From Subtercola boreus (GTDB taxonomy: Bacteria; Actinomycetota; Actinomycetes; Actinomycetales; Microbacteriaceae), in the NCBI RefSeq assembly GCF_006716115.1, contig NZ_VFOO01000002.1, positions 1 through 64,000 on the forward strand: a stretch of 64,000 bases of DNA, in the 5' to 3' direction. Below, piece after piece: positions 35,761-44,149 of the stretch; within the stretch, counting starts at the first letter, position 1, and every line of letters begins with the position of its first letter. Position numbers and translations under genes: made by a program. The notes below the pieces were generated by a model. That model did not search any database. It saw nothing but the letters and a program-made list of their open reading frames with translations, and had not been told where the DNA came from.

Positions 35761-36369
35761 TCATGGCGCCACTTCGCCAGGGCGGAAAACGTGTACCGCT
35801 TCACGGATCGCGTAGTACACGATCACGTATCCAGCGATCGGGTCAGCCCACCACCAACCAAACCCCAAATCGAACACGACCCCCAGCAGTACCGTGACGG
35901 CCAGGACACCGTCGATGAATGTGACCCGGCCCTCCGTGACAAGCACCGGGTTCCCCAATGCTCGCCCGGTGCGTGCTTTACCCGCGGCGAGGATGAACAT
36001 CACCAGCGCTGTCACCCCGGTCCACACGATCCCAGCCACGCTCGGCGTAGCGTGATGCCCGCTCAGTAAAGCCACCGATGACTGCACGAGCAGATACGCG
36101 GCAAGAAGAAGGAACGCGACACCGATGAGCCGCAACGCCACACGTTGCCGTGCCTCACCAGTGCCCGCTAACTCCCACAACACCACGGTGCTCGCAACGA
36201 TCTCTATAAGGCTGTCCAGACCGAATCCCAGCAAGGCGACCGACGACGAGGTAGAAGCGAGGATCGCGAGGACTACGACCCCGACCACATTCCACCCCAG
36301 CGTGAAGATCTCGAAAGCACGGCCACGACGCATCAAGACATCAGCCGAAGCCACAGAACGAGAAGTCAC
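35761..36369 (-). CDS. Cation transporter, CDF-related, lacking cytoplasmic domain
   Basis: A 202-residue membrane protein with six helices. It shares GFGLDSLIEIVAS and GWWWADPIAGY with the transporter at 10894-11580, so both belong to one CDF-like subfamily with a D-S-x-x-E motif in helix 2 and no C-terminal cytoplasmic domain. It lacks the acidic/His tail of the other copy and has no adjacent ArsR sensor. The GTG start at 36369 is followed by an N-terminal basic segment. Metal unknown. It is the only larger gene in the 33.7-41.2 kb block without a direct-repeat box. Confidence 0.82.
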   Translation of the reverse strand: MTSRSVASADVLMRRGRAFEIFTLGWNVVGVVVLAILASTSSSVALLGFGLDSLIEIVASTVVLWELAGTGEARQRVALRLIGVAFLLLAAYLLVQSSVALLSGHHATPSVAGIVWTGVTALVMFILAAGKARTGRALGNPVLVTEGRVTFIDGVLAVTVLLGVVFDLGFGWWWADPIAGYVIVYYAIREAVHVFRPGEVAP

Positions 36370-36675
36370 CCCCGATTCTCTCAGCCCGCCGCACCCAACA
36401 GGTGGGCACCGATCAAGCCGTCACCCCGGTCCTGATTCGAGTTGGCATCGCCACGCGGCCGTCTGCGCAATTGGGGCGGCTACGCCGCACCCCCGGCCAG
36501 CTGGCACCCAGGGTGAGCTAGCACGATTCGTTCGCATACACGTGTCATACGGACCACACCGGTCCAAAGCTTGCGACAAACATTGCGGCCAACACAGTTA
36601 GTCGGAGGGAGCGATTCGCCCAAGCACGGGCCACCGCGGCGTCACTATGCCGCAGTAGTGGCGGCGGTCTCTGCT
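36370..36675. other. Intergenic region between LCP and transporter genes
   Basis: About 300 bases. No supported gene; the frame 36125-36601 plus is a shadow of the transporter. No clear terminator was seen. Confidence 0.4.
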
Positions 36676-37863
36676 CTAGTTGTTGCCCTTGGTGCAGGTC
36701 GCGTCGGCTGCGGTCTGCCCCGTCACCGACGGTGGCAGCGACACACCGGACGAAGCTGTTGGTGGTGCGCTGGCCTGTGGCAGGTTTGGTGTCGCGGTAT
36801 CCGGGGACGCCGCCGGGGTGGTAGTTCCTGCCGGTTGGCCGGCTGGAGCGGCGACCGCTGCGCGGCCTACCCCTCCGGTGAGTTGCACGGGCTCATCAGC
36901 CTGCAGAGCCGACGCGATTTGTTGCGCCGGGCCGGTATCTGCCACCACCCGGTTCGGATCCTTGGGATCGGGGGTTGTCGGGTACTGCAGGAAGACCATG
37001 CGGGGTAGAGAGACAGCTTTGAGGGCAAGGGCGATCGAAACGGGTGCCGACACGTTGGAGAGAGTGTCGGAGAGTTGCATGTTCGCCAGAGCTGCGTTCG
37101 CGAGCGAATATAGGGCCACAGGATTGGCGAGAACGCCGGCCCCGGTGATGGTACGCATGAGTGCTGAGAGGAACACTTGCTGATTACTGATACGCCCCAA
37201 GTCGCTTCCGTCGCCAACACCATGGCGGCTTCGCACGAATGCCAGCGCGTCGGAGCCCAAAAGCGTCTGCTGGCCGGCAGCGAGGTGCAGCCCGGTGTAA
37301 TTGTCGTCAACAGCGGTCGCGAGACAGACCGGGACCCCGCCAACGGCGTTAGACATGGCAATGACCCCGTCGAAACTGATTTCCGCAGCGTACGGGATGA
37401 CGATGCCGGCCAACTGCTCAACGGTCAGGACGACGCAGGGCAGGCCACCTGTGGCGAGCGTCGTGTTGAACATAACGCTGTCGGCCGCCGCTGAGGTTGA
37501 GCCGTCCGGCTTGAGACAGCGGGGTACGGCGACCATGAGGTCGCGTGGGAAGCTCACGACGGTCGCATTCGTGTGATCTTTCGAGATGTGCAAAAGCATG
37601 GTCACGTCGTTGCTCCCGGCGCCGGAACTGGCGGCCATATTATCGGCGCTAGAAAATCCACCGCCTTGCCCGGTGCGGGTGTCGGTTCCGACCAAAAGAA
37701 GGTTCACCTCACCCTCTGTCGCCCCGAGTGCTGGGGGGAGGGCAGCGTGTCCGGGTAGCTGTGAGAGTTGAATGCCCGTTCCAATTTTCGAGGCGGTCTG
37801 CCACACGGCGATCGCGACCACGGACGTGGTGCTGACGGCAAATACGGTGACACAAACTAACAA
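36676..37863 (-). CDS. LytR-CpsA-Psr (LCP) family protein, start probably disrupted
   Basis: An LCP protein, the family that attaches teichoic acids or arabinogalactan-type polymers to peptidoglycan from a lipid-linked precursor. Recognised by LLLVGTDTRTG, SNDVTMLLHISKD, VVSFPRDLMVAVP, ISFDGVIAMSNAVGGVPVCL and FVRSRHGVGDGSDLGRISNQQ, with a membrane helix at the N-terminus and a Pro/Ser/Thr tail. The first in-frame start is TTG 37863, inside the membrane helix. A good start (ATG 37946 with GGGAGG) lies 83 bases upstream in another frame; one extra G in the GGGG at 37940-37943 would join it, giving MRGLPTVEIIRAHHAR. I report 395 codons as read, but the true gene likely starts at 37946. Confidence 0.82.
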   Translation of the reverse strand: MLVCVTVFAVSTTSVVAIAVWQTASKIGTGIQLSQLPGHAALPPALGATEGEVNLLLVGTDTRTGQGGGFSSADNMAASSGAGSNDVTMLLHISKDHTNATVVSFPRDLMVAVPRCLKPDGSTSAAADSVMFNTTLATGGLPCVVLTVEQLAGIVIPYAAEISFDGVIAMSNAVGGVPVCLATAVDDNYTGLHLAAGQQTLLGSDALAFVRSRHGVGDGSDLGRISNQQVFLSALMRTITGAGVLANPVALYSLANAALANMQLSDTLSNVSAPVSIALALKAVSLPRMVFLQYPTTPDPKDPNRVVADTGPAQQIASALQADEPVQLTGGVGRAAVAAPAGQPAGTTTPAASPDTATPNLPQASAPPTASSGVSLPPSVTGQTAADATCTKGNN

Positions 37864-38124
37864 AATGCGCAGGATCGACTTGGCTCTGCCACGCTGTCTG
37901 CGTGCATGGTGGGCACGAATGATCTCGACTGTTGGGAGCCCCTCATCGCGCCGCCTCCCGAATCATGAGAAGAAGCGAACGCTCCCGAACGCTTTTTAGC
38001 ACCATTAACGGCAACAAGACGCGGTCAGCAGGCGTGAGATGTTGTAGTTCCGCGGCCGGCCGGGATGTTGTGTGGGGGAGAGATTCGCAAAGTCGATGCA
38101 CGTTCCAACCGTATGAAGAGCTCT

Positions 38125-38141
38125 GTGAGACGAAGATGAGA
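38125..38141 (-). promoter_or_regulatory. Direct-repeat box upstream of LCP gene
   Basis: Coding strand TCTCAT-N5-TCTCAC, 179 bases before the proposed LCP start at 37946. The rest of the 37864-38247 gap holds the LCP leader; no other gene is seen there. Confidence 0.5.
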
Positions 38142-38247
38142 CGGTCAGCCGACTGTCAGGACCTCGGTGAGATTCGTGCTGCGCTTCGGTCAGGCCGGTT
38201 GGCTGCCTGAGAACGAAGCGATGTCAGAGCCGCCATCATCGCGGGAG

Positions 38248-40482
38248 TCAGGGGGTGACTGTTGGGGTGGGCAGCGGGACTGGCGGTGTCGGGGCCGGTG
38301 TCGGCTTTGGTGTCGATGTGCCGGAGCGGCCGGATGCGCTCCCCGCGCCGGCCGCAGCAAGGTACCGATGTTCTGGTAGGGGCACTGATGTTGCGCCGCC
38401 GAACGCGTCGGCCGTGTCTCGGTAGAAGTCCCGCCACATGTAGAGCCGGGAGAGTCCTCCGGTGACCTTCCCGCTTCCCGGCCCGATGATGGGAGTCGAG
38501 CGAATCGACACGTGCCCAGTGACGTTGCCGGTCCACGATGCTGTGACCAATTTTGTGGAGCCGCCGACAAGCCAAACACTTTCCTCGTTCTGCGATGTTC
38601 CGGTTTTGCCCACGTGGGCTGTGGCGTCGTGCGGGTTTGCAGGAATGGCTGTGCCGCTGGTGATCACGCCCTGCATGGCGTAAACGGCTGCCGCAGCGAT
38701 CTTCGGGTCGATAGCCTGGCCACAGGTCGATTGCGGCACGGAGACCGGCTGACCATTCGCATCGGTGATGCTGTCGATCGCGACAGGGGTGCAGAACATG
38801 CCGTTGGCGATGACGCCAGCGTAGGCGGCCGCCATTGTGAGCGGCGCGATTGTATTGCCACCGAGGGCTGCGAAGACGTTGGTCTCGAGAGGTTGGCCAT
38901 CGGCCCGGTGGACACCGAGAGATGACGCCACGTCACGAATCGCGCACTGATCGAGTTGCTGAGCCATGCTGATGAACGCCGCGTTGACGGAGAGCTCGAA
39001 CTGGTTCAGCACTGAAATTCTTGAACCGGCCTCGCCGGCGTCATTTCCCGCTTTGTATGTGCCCATCTGGCCCCCTCCGCAGGTGTTTTTAAAGGTCGAG
39101 AGATCAAACGTGAGATTATTCGCGCCGTTCACGATATCGCCCAAGGTATGACCGGCCTGCAACCAGGCGATGAGGTCGAAAAGTTTGTAGGTCGAACCGA
39201 CAGAGAAGCCGGTGGACCCGCCGTAGGCTTGATCGGTCGAATAATTCACGGCCGTAGCGTCAGGGCCCGCGGCGGGGTCTTGGCTGTAGTTCTTATTCTG
39301 GGCCATGGCGACGACTCTCCCCGTTCCGGGTTCGACGGTCACGATGGAGCTGCCGAGGTCGAGGTTCGCGGTGCTGTACGGGATGTAGTTCTTCGTGACC
39401 GCATCGGCTTGTTGCTGCAATTGCATGTTGAGCGTGGTGTAGATCTTGTATCCGCCTGTGGCGAGTGCGTGGGCCCGTGACGCGGCGTCGGCGCCGAAGG
39501 TCGGATCTTGCTCGATGATCTTTGTGACGTAGTCGCAGAAGAACCCCGCCGCGTTGACGGCTGTTTGGCAGCCCGTTGAGGGTTGCGTGATGTTCGGTGT
39601 CACCGGCACCGCGATTGCCTGCTGGTACTGGGCCTGGGTGATCGTGTGGTCTTTCAGCATTGAAGCGAGCACGACGGTATTGCGCCTGTCGAGGTTCTGC
39701 GGAATGTTCGCTGCGACGTCGATCCGCAGCGCGTCTGGGGCGTTCACCATAGCCACGAGGCTCGCGGCCTGTTCGAGCGTCACGGCGTCCGCATTGACGC
39801 CGAAGTAATATTGGGCGGCCGCCTGGATGCCGTAGACGCGCCCGCCAAAAAGCGCGATGTTGAGGTAGCCGAGCAGGATGTCGTCCTTGCTGTACGACTT
39901 CTCCAAGCCAATCGCCAGTTTCATCTCCTTTAGCTTGCGGTCAAGGGTCGTCTTCGTCGCTTCGGCATACGCGGCGGCCTGACCGGCCGGGTCGGTGATC
40001 GCTTCTGCGCGTTGCACCAGGATGTTCTTCACATACTGCTGCGAGATGGTAGACGCCCCGCTTGTTACCCCGCCGGAAATGATGTTTCCGGCGGCAGCCC
40101 TGAGGCTCGATTGAATGTCGATCCCTCCATGGGTGTAGAAACGCGGATCCTCTGTCGATATGAGAGCGTCTTTGACGTATTGCGAGATCTGGTTCCACGC
40201 CACATTCTGGCGGTTCTGATCGTAGAAGGCGGCGAGAAGTACGGGTGAACCATCGGTATTTCGGCCGTACACGTACGAGGTCTGGGAGAGCTGATCTGGC
40301 TTCAGATCCGCAGGGAGTGCTTCGAAGACACCGATGCTGCTGTTCGCAGCCTGCCCGACGACGGCCAACACGGGAGTGACCATGGCCGTGACCAGCACCC
40401 CGGCGATGACACTGAGACCGATCATTCCGAGCAATCCGGCGGCCACTCCTCCGAGCGTTCGGTTTCCGTCACGTCTGCTCAT
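38248..40482 (-). CDS. Class A penicillin-binding protein (bifunctional transglycosylase/transpeptidase)
   Basis: A 744-residue protein with one anchor helix (about 15-45), a GT51 glycosyltransferase domain (STEDPRFYTHGGIDIQ carrying the catalytic Glu; GASTISQQYVKN) and a transpeptidase domain with SxxK in FSVGSTYKLF, SxN in ELSVNAAF and KTG in HVGKTGTSQNE, then a Pro/Thr-rich tail. It polymerises and cross-links peptidoglycan outside the membrane. I set the start to ATG 40482 because CGAGGAGAACG directly precedes it; the longer frame from 40503 would begin inside that site. An extra PBP linked to an antibiotic-response regulator could give beta-lactam or cell-wall stress tolerance (inference). 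Confidence 0.93.
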   Translation of the reverse strand: MSRRDGNRTLGGVAAGLLGMIGLSVIAGVLVTAMVTPVLAVVGQAANSSIGVFEALPADLKPDQLSQTSYVYGRNTDGSPVLLAAFYDQNRQNVAWNQISQYVKDALISTEDPRFYTHGGIDIQSSLRAAAGNIISGGVTSGASTISQQYVKNILVQRAEAITDPAGQAAAYAEATKTTLDRKLKEMKLAIGLEKSYSKDDILLGYLNIALFGGRVYGIQAAAQYYFGVNADAVTLEQAASLVAMVNAPDALRIDVAANIPQNLDRRNTVVLASMLKDHTITQAQYQQAIAVPVTPNITQPSTGCQTAVNAAGFFCDYVTKIIEQDPTFGADAASRAHALATGGYKIYTTLNMQLQQQADAVTKNYIPYSTANLDLGSSIVTVEPGTGRVVAMAQNKNYSQDPAAGPDATAVNYSTDQAYGGSTGFSVGSTYKLFDLIAWLQAGHTLGDIVNGANNLTFDLSTFKNTCGGGQMGTYKAGNDAGEAGSRISVLNQFELSVNAAFISMAQQLDQCAIRDVASSLGVHRADGQPLETNVFAALGGNTIAPLTMAAAYAGVIANGMFCTPVAIDSITDANGQPVSVPQSTCGQAIDPKIAAAAVYAMQGVITSGTAIPANPHDATAHVGKTGTSQNEESVWLVGGSTKLVTASWTGNVTGHVSIRSTPIIGPGSGKVTGGLSRLYMWRDFYRDTADAFGGATSVPLPEHRYLAAAGAGSASGRSGTSTPKPTPAPTPPVPLPTPTVTP

Positions 40483-40531
40483 CGTTCTCCTCGAATGGTT
40501 CAAATTCTTTCCTGAACCTAGGGGCGAACGA

Positions 40532-40548
40532 ATGAGACCACGATGAGA
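40532..40548 (-). promoter_or_regulatory. Direct-repeat box between PBP and lysozyme-like genes
   Basis: Coding strand (minus) TCTCAT-N5-TCTCAT, 50 bases before the PBP start at 40482 and about 105 before the divergent gene at 40654; one site may serve both. Confidence 0.65.
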
Positions 40549-40653
40549 GGCTCAGGGAGCTGACAGCCCCCTCAGGATCGCTGCAGATATTCGGTACATA
40601 GGGTCGACAGCGAGCAGGGGAGTGAGTCGCTGACCCTCAACGAGAGGAAAATT

Positions 40654-41223
40654 GTGTCGGGAATGAGGGCGCTCTTCGCCGTGATCGGGGCCTCGGCCGT
40701 TCTCGTTACCGGAGCAATCGCGGCTGCGCCGGTTCTGCTATCCGCGACCTCTTCGTCTTCTTCACCCGCGCCGGCCTGCCCGTCTGCCGATCCTGTCATG
40801 ATCGGTGCGATTACTGTCCCTTCCGGCCCCATTGCCGGGTACTGCCAACCAGAGCTCGTCAACGCTGCGCACATCATGAACGCAGCCCTCAACCTGGGGC
40901 TAGGACCACACACACAAGCCATAGGGGTGATGACGGCTATAGGCGAATCTGGGCTCGTCAACCTCACCTACGGCGATCAAGCAGGGGTGGACAGCAGAGG
41001 TCTCTTCCAGCAACGGGACAACGGCGCCTGGGGCACCCTCAGTGATCGGATAAATCCCTTCACCGCGGCAACGAACTTCTTCGCCGCACTCACCGCCATC
41101 CCCGGCTGGGCGGACCTCGCGCCTACCGCGGCAGCCCATGCGGTGCAGGTCAACGCTGACCCAAATCACTACACAGCATTCTTTGCCGCCGCGCAGACCA
41201 TAGTTACATCTCTCACCCCATAA
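40654..41223 (+). CDS. Secreted lysozyme-like peptidoglycan hydrolase
   Basis: A 189-residue exported protein: signal segment (ALFAVIGASAVLVTGAIAAAP), short Ser/Pro linker, then a lysozyme-like domain with Glu in GVMTAIGESGLVNLTYGD, then DSRGLFQQRDNGAWGTLSDR, INPFTAATNFFAAL and AHAVQVNADPNHY. This is the transglycosylase-type fold found in many actinobacterial phage-tail and conjugation proteins and in cell-wall hydrolases. The GTG at 40654 has GAGAGGAAA seven bases upstream. It is divergent from the PBP, so synthesis and cutting of peptidoglycan may be co-controlled. Confidence 0.82.
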   Translation: MSGMRALFAVIGASAVLVTGAIAAAPVLLSATSSSSSPAPACPSADPVMIGAITVPSGPIAGYCQPELVNAAHIMNAALNLGLGPHTQAIGVMTAIGESGLVNLTYGDQAGVDSRGLFQQRDNGAWGTLSDRINPFTAATNFFAALTAIPGWADLAPTAAAHAVQVNADPNHYTAFFAAAQTIVTSLTP

Positions 41224-41239
41224 GGAATTCCTACCGGCC

Positions 41240-41730
41240 GGCGTCAGCATGGGCGAACCCTGGTCGCAGCACGAACTGCCGGGTGCCATCCTGCAGACGG
41301 CCGGTCTGGCCGCGATCGGTGCCGGTGTGACCGTGCTCGTGGCCCTGTCCATCACCGGGTTGACGGTTCGCCACCCGGGGCGCTTTCCCCGATTCCTCGA
41401 ACGCGCTCAGTGCCTCGTTGGTAGCCTGCCGGCCATCATCATCGCGCTGGGCCTCGTCCCCATCACCATCCGGATCGTTCCGGCGCTGTACCTGTCCGTC
41501 TTCACCGTGGTGCTCGCCTACGTCATCATTTTCCTGCCCCGTGCACTGGTGAGCCTCCGTGCCGATACGTGCAGTCGGTCGGCTCGAAACTCGACGTAAC
41601 CGCCGCGATCGGTGCAGACAGGGAGCTTGTGGGTGTTCGCTCGGTGACCTTCGCACCTGAACGGTACAGGGCGGGGCAGGATGCCCGGGTGAGTTTCACC
41701 CGCGGGGTGGTTGTCTACCCGGTCTGGGGG
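41240..41730 (+). pseudogene. Deletion-fusion remnant of FbpB permease and FbpC ATPase
   Basis: The first part (to about 41567) matches the intact permease at 20515: GEPWSQHEL, AILQTAGLAAIGAGVTVLVAL, IIIALGLVPITIRIVPALY, VLAYVIIFLPRALVSLR. It then jumps to sequence matching the ATPase C-terminus: SVGSKLDVTAAIG, FAPERYRAGQDARVSF and GVVVYPV, against TIGAKQDVLLKIG, APQSYRTGHTVQVSV and GVVIYAS. The permease end and most of the ATPase are deleted, and a stop follows the joint in frame. Together with 33172-33640 it shows that a second importer operon existed here. Confidence 0.8.
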
Positions 41731-41974
41731 GCTTACCGACCGATGGGCCATCCAGCTCCTCAGTCTGCGCTTGTTCTCAGACATTTCGGGGCGGGTGTAG
41801 TGACCTGTGTCGGGATAGCGAGGACGCCGCCGCCGAGGATCAAGGGGCGGCGTCAAAAGACGCAGTGGTCCCGCCTGAGGGACCCCTTCAAGGAAAACTA
41901 CCTCATTCGACAATCGGTGTGAGTCCTCAGATCTGGGAAGCTACGGGTAGATCCGTAAACCACGATGAGAGCGT

Positions 41975-42025
41975 GAGCAGCAGTAACGGATCCATGTGGT
42001 GCTTTACATGGACCCATTGCTGCTC
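41975..42025 (-). terminator. Hairpin after ABC substrate-binding gene
   Basis: Arms GAGCAGCAGTAACGGATCCATGT and ACATGGACCCATTGCTGCTC pair with one internal mismatch region around a short loop, just beyond the stop at 42031. No T-tract follows on the minus strand, so it may be a terminator without a U-tail or a processing signal. Confidence 0.5.
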
Positions 42026-42030
42026 TCAAC

Positions 42031-43125
42031 TCAGCCGGTTGTGGTGTCGGCGGCTTTTGTCGTTGGTGTGATCCCGAGTTGTTTGAGCGCGGCTTGGGCG
42101 TACTGCTGGGTAAAGGTCGATGCGAATGGCACTTTGCTGACGTCGGTGCCGATGGCGTTCTCCATTGAGAAGATTGTTGTTGGGCCTCCAGCAGGCATCA
42201 GACCGTCCGGGAGGAACTGCCCGTAGTCTGCTTGGAGGGCTGCAATGTACTGATCCTTTGACACGGTGCTGTTCTGGACGAAGTCCTGGGGCAGCGCGTC
42301 TGCAACATCCTTCGCGGTGTGCGTGTGCATCCAGTCCATCGTGGCCACCAGGGCGGTAACGACTTTCTGCACCGTGTCTTGGTTTTTGCTCACCCAGTCA
42401 GCATCGGCGAGCAGACCGGCTGCGGGCCATGCGCCGCCGAGGTTCTGCTGCGCTCCTTCGGTCGTGGCCAGGTCGAGTGCTGAGACGGCGATGCCTTGCG
42501 ATTCGAGAGCAGCGACCGTCGGCTGCGTTGTCATGACGCAGTCCGCTTCACCGCGTTGTAGGGCAGCGATCGCGGTCGCGCCGGCGTGCACGGCGACGGT
42601 TGTGTAGTCCGACTTCGATACGCCGCCCTTGGATGCGACGAATTGGGTGAGCTGGTCGGTGCCAGACCCTAGGTCGGTCACGCCCATCTTCTTGCCGCGG
42701 ATGTCGGCGGGTGTCTTCACGTTTGCTGCGGGTGTGCACATGATCCGTTCTCCGGGGGCACCCGCCAATTGCACCAGGTTGATGATGTTTTTGCCTTTGG
42801 ACTGGAAGTCGGGTGCGTGAATATACCAAGCGCCAGAGAAGTTGACTTGGCCGGAGACCATGGCTTCCTCTGCCCCGACGCCACCGTTCTGCTCGGTCGA
42901 CAGTTGCATGTTGACGCCGTACTTCTTGTAGTAGCCGAGGCTTTCGGCAAGTTGGTAGGGCAGGTAGATCTGCTTGTCGATGCCGCCGACCATCATGGAG
43001 ACGGTGGGCAGGGCGGCTCCATCGGAGCCTGTTGCGGTAGGGGTGCCGTTGCCGCTGCAGCCTGCGAGTACCAGCGACAATGCTGCTACTGCGGATGCGA
43101 CAGCGATGATGCTGCGCTTTTTCAT
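42031..43125 (-). CDS. NMT1/THI5- or SsuA-like ABC substrate-binding lipoprotein
   Basis: A 364-residue lipoprotein: MKKRSIIAVASAVAALSLVLAGCSG with the lipobox LAGC, then VGGIDKQIYLPYQLAESLGYYKKYGVNMQL, the start of NMT1/SsuA binding folds, and DIRGKKMGVTDLGSGTDQL. Members bind sulfonates, nitrate/bicarbonate, hydroxymethylpyrimidine or similar organic ions. I took ATG 43125 (AGGAAA upstream), not the longer frame to 43167. The partner permease and ATPase follow upstream; the operon reads leftwards from 45003. Confidence 0.88.
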   Translation of the reverse strand: MKKRSIIAVASAVAALSLVLAGCSGNGTPTATGSDGAALPTVSMMVGGIDKQIYLPYQLAESLGYYKKYGVNMQLSTEQNGGVGAEEAMVSGQVNFSGAWYIHAPDFQSKGKNIINLVQLAGAPGERIMCTPAANVKTPADIRGKKMGVTDLGSGTDQLTQFVASKGGVSKSDYTTVAVHAGATAIAALQRGEADCVMTTQPTVAALESQGIAVSALDLATTEGAQQNLGGAWPAAGLLADADWVSKNQDTVQKVVTALVATMDWMHTHTAKDVADALPQDFVQNSTVSKDQYIAALQADYGQFLPDGLMPAGGPTTIFSMENAIGTDVSKVPFASTFTQQYAQAALKQLGITPTTKAADTTTG

Positions 43126-43249
43126 CTTGTGTATGTTTCCTTTCGGTATCGCCGTGCACGGATGCACGCGGCGAGGTTGTGTGGGGCTGGCTGGACGGTG
43201 GGGGCTAAGCGGCCCGCGTCGCCGACCCGGTGAAGTGGGTTTCTCTGGG

Positions 43250-44149
43250 TCAGATCGCCTGCGTATCGGACCGCACCGGCGGGCGCCACTTCAGCACCGA
43301 ACGTTCGAGAAGGGTTATGAGGTATTCCGCTCCGAGGGTGACGATGGCCATGATCACCATGCAGGCGAACACGGTGTTGGGGTCGAATCGGCCTTGGGAT
43401 TGGCTGATGATGAGACCGATGCCTTTCTGCGCGCCGAGTACCTCGGCGACGAGGGCGCCGATGATGGCGAAACCGAACGCAGTGTGCAGACTGGCGATGA
43501 TCCAGGTCATGGCTGAGGGGATGGTGACATGGCGGGCCACCTGCAAGGGTGACGCCCCGAGCACCCGCACGTTCGCGATCAGGTTCTGGTCTACCTCCCG
43601 CACTCCCTGGTAGGCGTTGAAGAACACTGCGAAGAACACCAGTACGGCCGCGAGCAAGATCTTCGGGAAGATCCCCAACCCGAAGGCGACGATGAAGATC
43701 GAGCCGAGCACGATGCGGGGAATCGAATTCAGCACCTTGATGTAGGGGTTGAACACGTTGGAGAGGTACCGGTTCGAGCCGAGGAGGATTCCGAAGATGA
43801 CGCCTGCGACTGTTCCGAGAAGAAACCCGAAGAGAGCCTCCTGCACGGTCACCCAGAGCTGGTCCCAAATCGAACCGAACGCGGTGCCGACGGTGAAGAG
43901 GGTGACGAGCGAGTCCCAGATGAGGGTTGGTTCGCCGTAGAAAAACGGGTCGAGTACTCTGTTCTGCGCGAGGAGTTGCCATCCGCCGATGAAGATGACG
44001 GCGACAGCGATACGGCCGGTCCATACCCAGGTTTGGTTTCGGCTCCGTGCACGTCGGGCTGATGCCTGCAGCTCCGCTTCGGTCTGAGGCCTAACCGTGG
44101 CGCTGTCCACTGGTGTGGGGGCGGTCCGGCGCTGGATTGTTGCGCTCAT
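43250..44149 (-). CDS. ABC transporter permease (SsuC/TauC-like)
   Basis: A 299-residue permease with an N-terminal leader, six helices and the EAA loop GVREVDQNLIANVRVLGASPLQVARHVTIPSAMTW. It overlaps the ATPase stop (ATGA) and is followed by the binding-protein gene about 125 bases later. Similar by pattern to nitrate/sulfonate/taurine/thiamine-precursor permeases. Confidence 0.9.
   Translation of the reverse strand: MSATIQRRTAPTPVDSATVRPQTEAELQASARRARSRNQTWVWTGRIAVAVIFIGGWQLLAQNRVLDPFFYGEPTLIWDSLVTLFTVGTAFGSIWDQLWVTVQEALFGFLLGTVAGVIFGILLGSNRYLSNVFNPYIKVLNSIPRIVLGSIFIVAFGLGIFPKILLAAVLVFFAVFFNAYQGVREVDQNLIANVRVLGASPLQVARHVTIPSAMTWIIASLHTAFGFAIIGALVAEVLGAQKGIGLIISQSQGRFDPNTVFACMVIMAIVTLGAEYLITLLERSVLKWRPPVRSDTQAI

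Noticed and set aside
41964-41980. Possible eighth regulatory box (CCACGATGAGAG)
   Set aside because: Only one TGAGA half-site is intact, the other half is one base short and degenerate, and no gene start lies downstream of it.
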